64,000 nucleotides of DNA from Pithys albifrons albifrons. Lineage: Eukaryota > Chordata > Aves > Passeriformes > Thamnophilidae. The notes under the pieces were generated by a model. The model was not told the origin of the DNA. It did no database searches and saw only the letters and a list, made by a program, of their open reading frames with translations. This document shows, one piece after another, positions 59,113 to 64,000 of this stretch. Position numbers and translations under genes: made by a program. The first letter of the stretch is position 1. Each line of letters opens with the position of its first letter. The DNA is taken from contig NC_092459.1 in assembly GCF_047495875.1 (NCBI RefSeq), positions 23,979,795 through 24,043,794 of the forward strand, written 5' to 3'.

Positions 59113-62100
59113 AGATGAGTTTTAATTAAAAGCAAAACATGTCTGTCGCTCGTTTTTTATAGTTTAATACCCAAGCTCCTTATAAGTGCTTAAAATTAAG
59201 ACTTTTTTTTTCTTAATCCACTTGTTTCAGTTGAAGAAATACCATAAAATGTACCTGTCAGGGTACAAGAGGAGAATTATAACTTAGTGTCTTACAAGAG
59301 CTACAGCCAGTAAATAACCTCATTCTCTCCTATGTGTTATATTATCTGTTCAGACACATGGTTGGATTAGTTGTCATAGCCCTAAATATCCCCTCCTCAT
59401 GTGTTTGTTGTGTTACTAACATTGCTTGGATTGGTTTTTGTTTTGTTGCTTAAACACTGTGTTTAGGCGTAGTCTTTTCATTCAGTTGCATGGTATTCCA
59501 TACTTGGAAGAGTCCAGTCTTGTGGAAAATCATTGCAAAAACAGAGAATGTCACAAAAACCCCTCTTTCTTTTTCAGTGAGAATGATGGACTGTTTCAGT
59601 GAAAATTCCTGAAGCATGAACACACTGTTATTCAGACTGAATTTTCTCAAAATATATGCTTTGACAGAAGAGGCTGTAACTGATCTGTGGTTTTTCTGTC
59701 TGTAGTATTTTTAAAGATTTTTTTGAAGTCTCTGACACCTGTGCAGCTCCTGTCATAATAACTGAAGTACACACTCAACTAGTAATTAAAAATAATGTTA
59801 GGTAACCATCTGGCAAGAATATTTCTGGATTTTGTGTCTATGTAAAACAAATCATGACTATCTCCTAAAAGCAGTGTGGAAAAAAGAGATTTACTGGTTC
59901 AAATTAGCTGAGTAGAGAGGAGGTGAGTGAGCTGTAAGACAGATGATATTGAGTTCAGTCCAAAGGTGAAGCTCTGTCAGTGGCTGGTAGCAGAAATGCA
60001 AGGTGAGTATCTAAAAGATGTCAGATACAGCAAGATCTTTTCCCTTAGTCCACTTGTTTCTGGCAGAACTGAGGTCACTATCTCTACCTCACAAAAGGAT
60101 GCTTGATGGTAGCTGAGTACAGAATCTTTCTGATAGTCACAGGGATATTCTGATCAATTCTTTCTCAGCACTGGAGCTAAGTGTGATGCTTCAGCATTGC
60201 AGTGAGTTCAACATTTACCCAGACTTTAAGCTTTCATTGCTCTTCCTATCTAGGAGTAGTGGCCAGAATCAAATAACAGTAGGAAGTTGGATTGCTTCAA
60301 ACTTATTTGACCAGTACCAAGGACAGGCTTTTTAGGTTAGCATTGTAATAGCCAATGAAATTCTTCCTTATTCTTCAGAACTTAACTGAATTACAGATCT
60401 CTGAGGAGACATTTTAAGTGTTTTTTGCAGTGTGTATTGTTGGCATTGAAGTGGCTTTAATATAGAAAAGTGCTCTAAAGATTTCTCTGATTTTTTAAGT
60501 TGTACAAAATCCAGGAGCTCTTTGTGTGGATAATTACATGAAGAGAGTTTGTCTGAACTGTGCTTCAGAGAAATAAAATACTCATCAGATAACATTTGAT
60601 TGTCTGCAGTTTTTGGCATATTGGCTTCTCTAAATGAGATGCTTTAATCAGAAATAGGATTGTGTTAACTCAGTGCTTGACATCTCCCATTTTTAATACT
60701 TAGAAAGAAATTGACCTGCTTAATGTTTACGATCACCAGAACCCGTGAGCATTGCTTGAAAATGTAGACTTACTGACTTTCCTTTTCTTATGATCATAAA
60801 AGTAAATTTGGCCATATCTAAGAATGAATGCAAAAGTGAAAAAATTGCTCAAAAGAAAAAAAATATTTTTCTTCTTAAAAGCAGAAGTATTTATGTAATA
60901 TTGAGGTAATTTTAATACTATTGCTTTTTACACAGTGAAATTGTGAATGAATACTACAAACAAGAATTATAGCCATGAAATTTCATAAATTAAAGGAAAA
61001 TATTAATTCTTTTCATTTCCTATAAGTAAATATCAGCCCTAAAAAAGGGTTGTCAACAACTTGTTTCAGCTCTGGTCTGCTACAGTCAGAGCTTCTGCAG
61101 GTGTTGTTGTGCATCCTAATGGATAAGAAATTGAGATTTAATGAAGAATTGGTGTATATGAATGAAAAAAATCTTGCAGTTTTGGGGGGAGATGTATGCA
61201 GTTTAGCTTTATTTTTCTTCTTGTGACATGTATTTAAAGCCATCTAAAGCACCATAAGATAGTCTGCTTGTTATTCTGGACATTCAAATGGTGAAGAGAT
61301 TCAGTTGCAAGAATTTTTGTGCTTAAAAGCAAATTATCCGGTAAGATCAAAATGATACAGTATCTGTCTTCACCCTTCTGCTGATCATGAAGCTGGCTTG
61401 CCATAGCTCCTTGATTAATAACTACTGCAATTTTAGATATAATTTCAAAATACTGCTTGGGTCATTCTAAATGATGAAAATAATTGGAATGTTGCTGAAG
61501 TGCTGACTGATAATTCAGACTAGGTTGGCCTTTTGTGTTGGTATTGCTGGTTAAGATAGAATATTTACTGATAGATTTTTGTATGACTCTCCTATTTAAT
61601 ACTGTATTTTTATATAAAAATTAAAATGCTGTGTGTTGAAATTAAGAACTCCTTAATGTGAGGTAGACTTTGCAGCAGTTGTGATATGACAGGAGGAGGA
61701 AAGTAACCAGAAAATATGCAAGTAGTATATTCATCATACTACTGTTGACTATACTCATGCCCTTCCTCCTTACATTGTCATAGACCATTGCTGGGTAATG
61801 TAAGGCAGTATTTTCCAGTCTGGTGCTAGAAAATCTGCCATTTGTAAACTTAGAGTGATCCAATTATGTGATGGGATTTCAGCTCCTTGTAGTGAGCTGG
61901 AGATACCTGAAGTCACATTTGTGCATTAAATTTTGCCATTGTGCTAAATTCCCAAGAGAAACAATAAGTGGTTAACTTCTCTTCAAGCATGATATTTTAG
62001 AAGATAGCATTTGTAAACAAATATGATACTATTTCATTATCTAGCCATTATATCTCTCAAAATGTCAGGCTTTAGAATTGAATAGAATATTGTCATTAAA

Positions 62101-62802
62101 TCGAGAGGGATTTAGTATCTTATTCTGGAGCATCAGGACTAATGTCCCTATTTCAGATATTGTGATATTTGCAGTTTAGGACAGAGGGCCCGAAAATAGA
62201 GTCATGTATATACTGATTTTGCTAGCACCCAGCTGTGCTGGTGCATCCCCCTGCTCACCCACAGGCTGCACTATGATCTGAGACTACAGACTGCACTGCT
62301 AGAATGTCAGAATTTAGTGGGTCAGAATTTTTAGTTAAAAATAGAGAAAAAATGAGTATTCCAAATGTGAATCAGGAAGTTTTTTAATGAGCAGCTTGAT
62401 ACTTCTTAAGATACACAGCATAAAAGAGGATAAAGGAATCTAATGTGAAAAACCCACTTAGAGACCCAAGCTTTAAAAGTTTTGAAAGGAAATCTTATGA
62501 CATTGTCAATGTTGGCTAGAATATTTACACTATATAACTACTCATAAAGAAGCTTGGAATAATCTAAAAATGTAAGGAGATTGAAGGCATCTAGACACTA
62601 ATTGCAGTCTTCTCTCACCTCATGTTTGTTTGTGATTGTATAGACACAGTGGAGTTGGGCTGGCTTTTGTGTGTCTGGGCTATTGCCAATCTTCCTGGCA
62701 GTCTTACCCTTTACCCCAGAGTAGCACAGGCTACTTTTTCCACTGTCTTCTGTTGTGCAGACAGGAGAATTCATTGTTTCATTCCTTTCCTGTTCTCCTC
62801 AG
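59113..62802. other. Gene-free AT-rich stretch
   Basis: No repeat end or gene recognised. The last 60 bases (62740-62800) become pyrimidine-rich and end in CTGTTCTCCTCAG, a good splice-acceptor context for the next entry. Confidence 0.5.
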
Positions 62803-62888
62803 TGAAGGGCTTGGGAAATCAGCCCTGAGACTCCTGTTAGACAACCAGAAGCCAGACCAAATATTCCCCTTCTGTTGTCTGTGTTTAG
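62803..62888 (+). other. Candidate exon between strong splice-like signals
   Basis: The 86-base stretch is preceded by a pyrimidine tract ending CTCCTCAG and followed by TTTAG|GTGAGT, a consensus donor. One frame is open throughout (it contains GLGKSALRLLLDNQKPDQIF). I recognise no protein family, no partner exon is evident in the window, and such pairs of sites occur by chance in tens of kilobases. It could be an exon of a long non-coding RNA or of a gene whose other exons lie outside. Confidence 0.25.
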
Positions 62889-64000
62889 GTGAGTCGCGAA
62901 TAAAGAAAACAGATCACATTGCAGAAGAAAAAAATTTAATCCAGTCATGACTTGATGATGGAACAAATCAGGAGGTCTCCCAGAATGGAGAGTCAGGAGT
63001 CACAGATTTAAAAATAATTGCATCAAGAGACTTGTAATGCAAGGATTTCGCTGGAACTTTCTCAACATCTTTTTAGGTATTGGCAGAAAATGCAATTGGT
63101 AAGACTAGCAGAGCACAGCAAGTCTTTACAAAGTCATTTTCCTTAGCTAAAGCTTCTGGCACTTGAAATGGTAAAAGGGCAGCTATAGCTTAGCTCGCAA
63201 AGCTGCTACGTTTTAGTCAGAATGCAAGAAAATGTGGAGAGATTTAAAATAAGTAACAGTAATTCAACATTTGGGGACTGGATTATACTTGGCACATCAA
63301 TCCAGCTTTTTATCGCTGAGCTCAGTGTCTGAGCACTATATATAAACAGGGATGCAGGGTAGTTTCTTCTGCTCTCTGCATGGTTCAGGTCTTTGTGCAG
63401 GTAATGAGAACAGTGTGGGGTATAATTCTGGAATTGCATCAGGGGCTGGTGCCTGATGTGATGAAAAGGAAACTCCCACCTTCCTAGTTACCTTTGTTCA
63501 TGGGTCTCTTTAACCTATGGAAAAAAGCTTGTATCATCATGTAGTCATGCAGTCCTGTTAAATTTTAGAGTCTTGGCACGAAAATACTCCTTGGACTCCC
63601 ACCCGTCACCTGCTTCCTCCTTTGTTTGTCCTGTTACAGACACTGTGGAAGACACTGCGGACCTGCCCATGGAACATGGGTCACATGCAGTCAGTCAGCA
63701 TCTTGGGATCCAAGGCTTGGGTGTATTGTTATATGTGGTCACAGTAGCACAAAGGTGCTGTAAGCTACATGTGGAGTCAGCAACAGAGCTGTGGATGCAA
63801 AGAAATTTTTCTGACAAGTCCGTTTATATCTCTGCTGCAGTTTAAAGAAGCAGGTAATCTGTCACATGAGAATGTGTGTACAGTGTCATGCTATAGGACT
63901 GGAAACAATGCTCTTTTCTGTGTTTGGAGAGAACAGTCTTGGCTTCAGCCGTGTACATGCAAACCTTCACACCATGGTCTTTAGCTTAGGCTAGGAGCCT
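62889..64000. other. Gene-free right flank
   Basis: No repeat or gene recognised. A second acceptor-like site (CTTTGTTTGTCCTGTTACAG, ending at about 63641) precedes an open plus-strand frame that runs to 63845, but I see no matching donor or known motif. Confidence 0.4.

Overview
The window looks like AT-rich, non-coding DNA from a bird. The evidence is direct. Several CR1-type LINEs carry the avian 3' signature (CATAGAAT/CACAGAAT-type repeats at the 3' end) and ORF2 protein remnants ending in motifs such as NRLPREVED. There are also LTRs of the avian ERVL style, beginning TGTCCTAG or TGTTATGGG, ending AACCAGCACA or CAACCCAGGACA, and flanked by 5-bp target duplications. I recognise no intact host protein-coding gene, tRNA, rRNA or CRISPR array. 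The many short open frames are what chance would give in AT-rich DNA. The window is most likely intergenic or a very large intron.

Layout. 1-1.5 kb: an exon-like stretch (498-640), then a C-rich, CCAAT-box-rich LTR-like promoter region (about 740-1460). 8.4-8.7 kb: an old plus-strand CR1/L2-like reverse transcriptase fragment. 10.4-14.2 kb: a large inverted repeat, the most unusual structure here. Two related LTR-like units, each TG...CA and each holding an internal two-copy tandem repeat, face each other across a 1.26-kb spacer. 14.8-15.1 kb: a GC-rich LTR-like island. 25.3-26.2 kb: a minus-strand CR1 split by a 361-bp solo LTR. 27.7-28.7 kb: a very old CR1. 28.7-29.4 kb and 40.5-41.2 kb: two copies of one ERVL-type solo LTR. 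36.3-39.3 kb: two minus-strand CR1s; the second lacks the reverse transcriptase core and is split by an LTR-like insert. 42.4-43.4 kb and 47.2-48.1 kb: two copies of another LTR-like repeat. 45.0-45.6 kb: an ERVL solo LTR with a perfect target duplication. 52.5-53.5 kb: a second CR1 lacking the reverse transcriptase core. 58.0-59.1 kb: a CR1 with a decayed catalytic box. 62.8 kb: a short stretch with good splice signals.

These parts are layers of retrotransposon insertion and decay, with relative ages readable from nesting, and not a set of cooperating genes. All coding remnants are broken. I see no convincing undescribed functional system. The best candidates for a second look are the 10.4-14.2 kb inverted repeat, which would fold into a long double-stranded RNA if transcribed, and the two CR1 copies that share a missing reverse transcriptase core. 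Family names rest on remembered consensus features and were not checked against a database.
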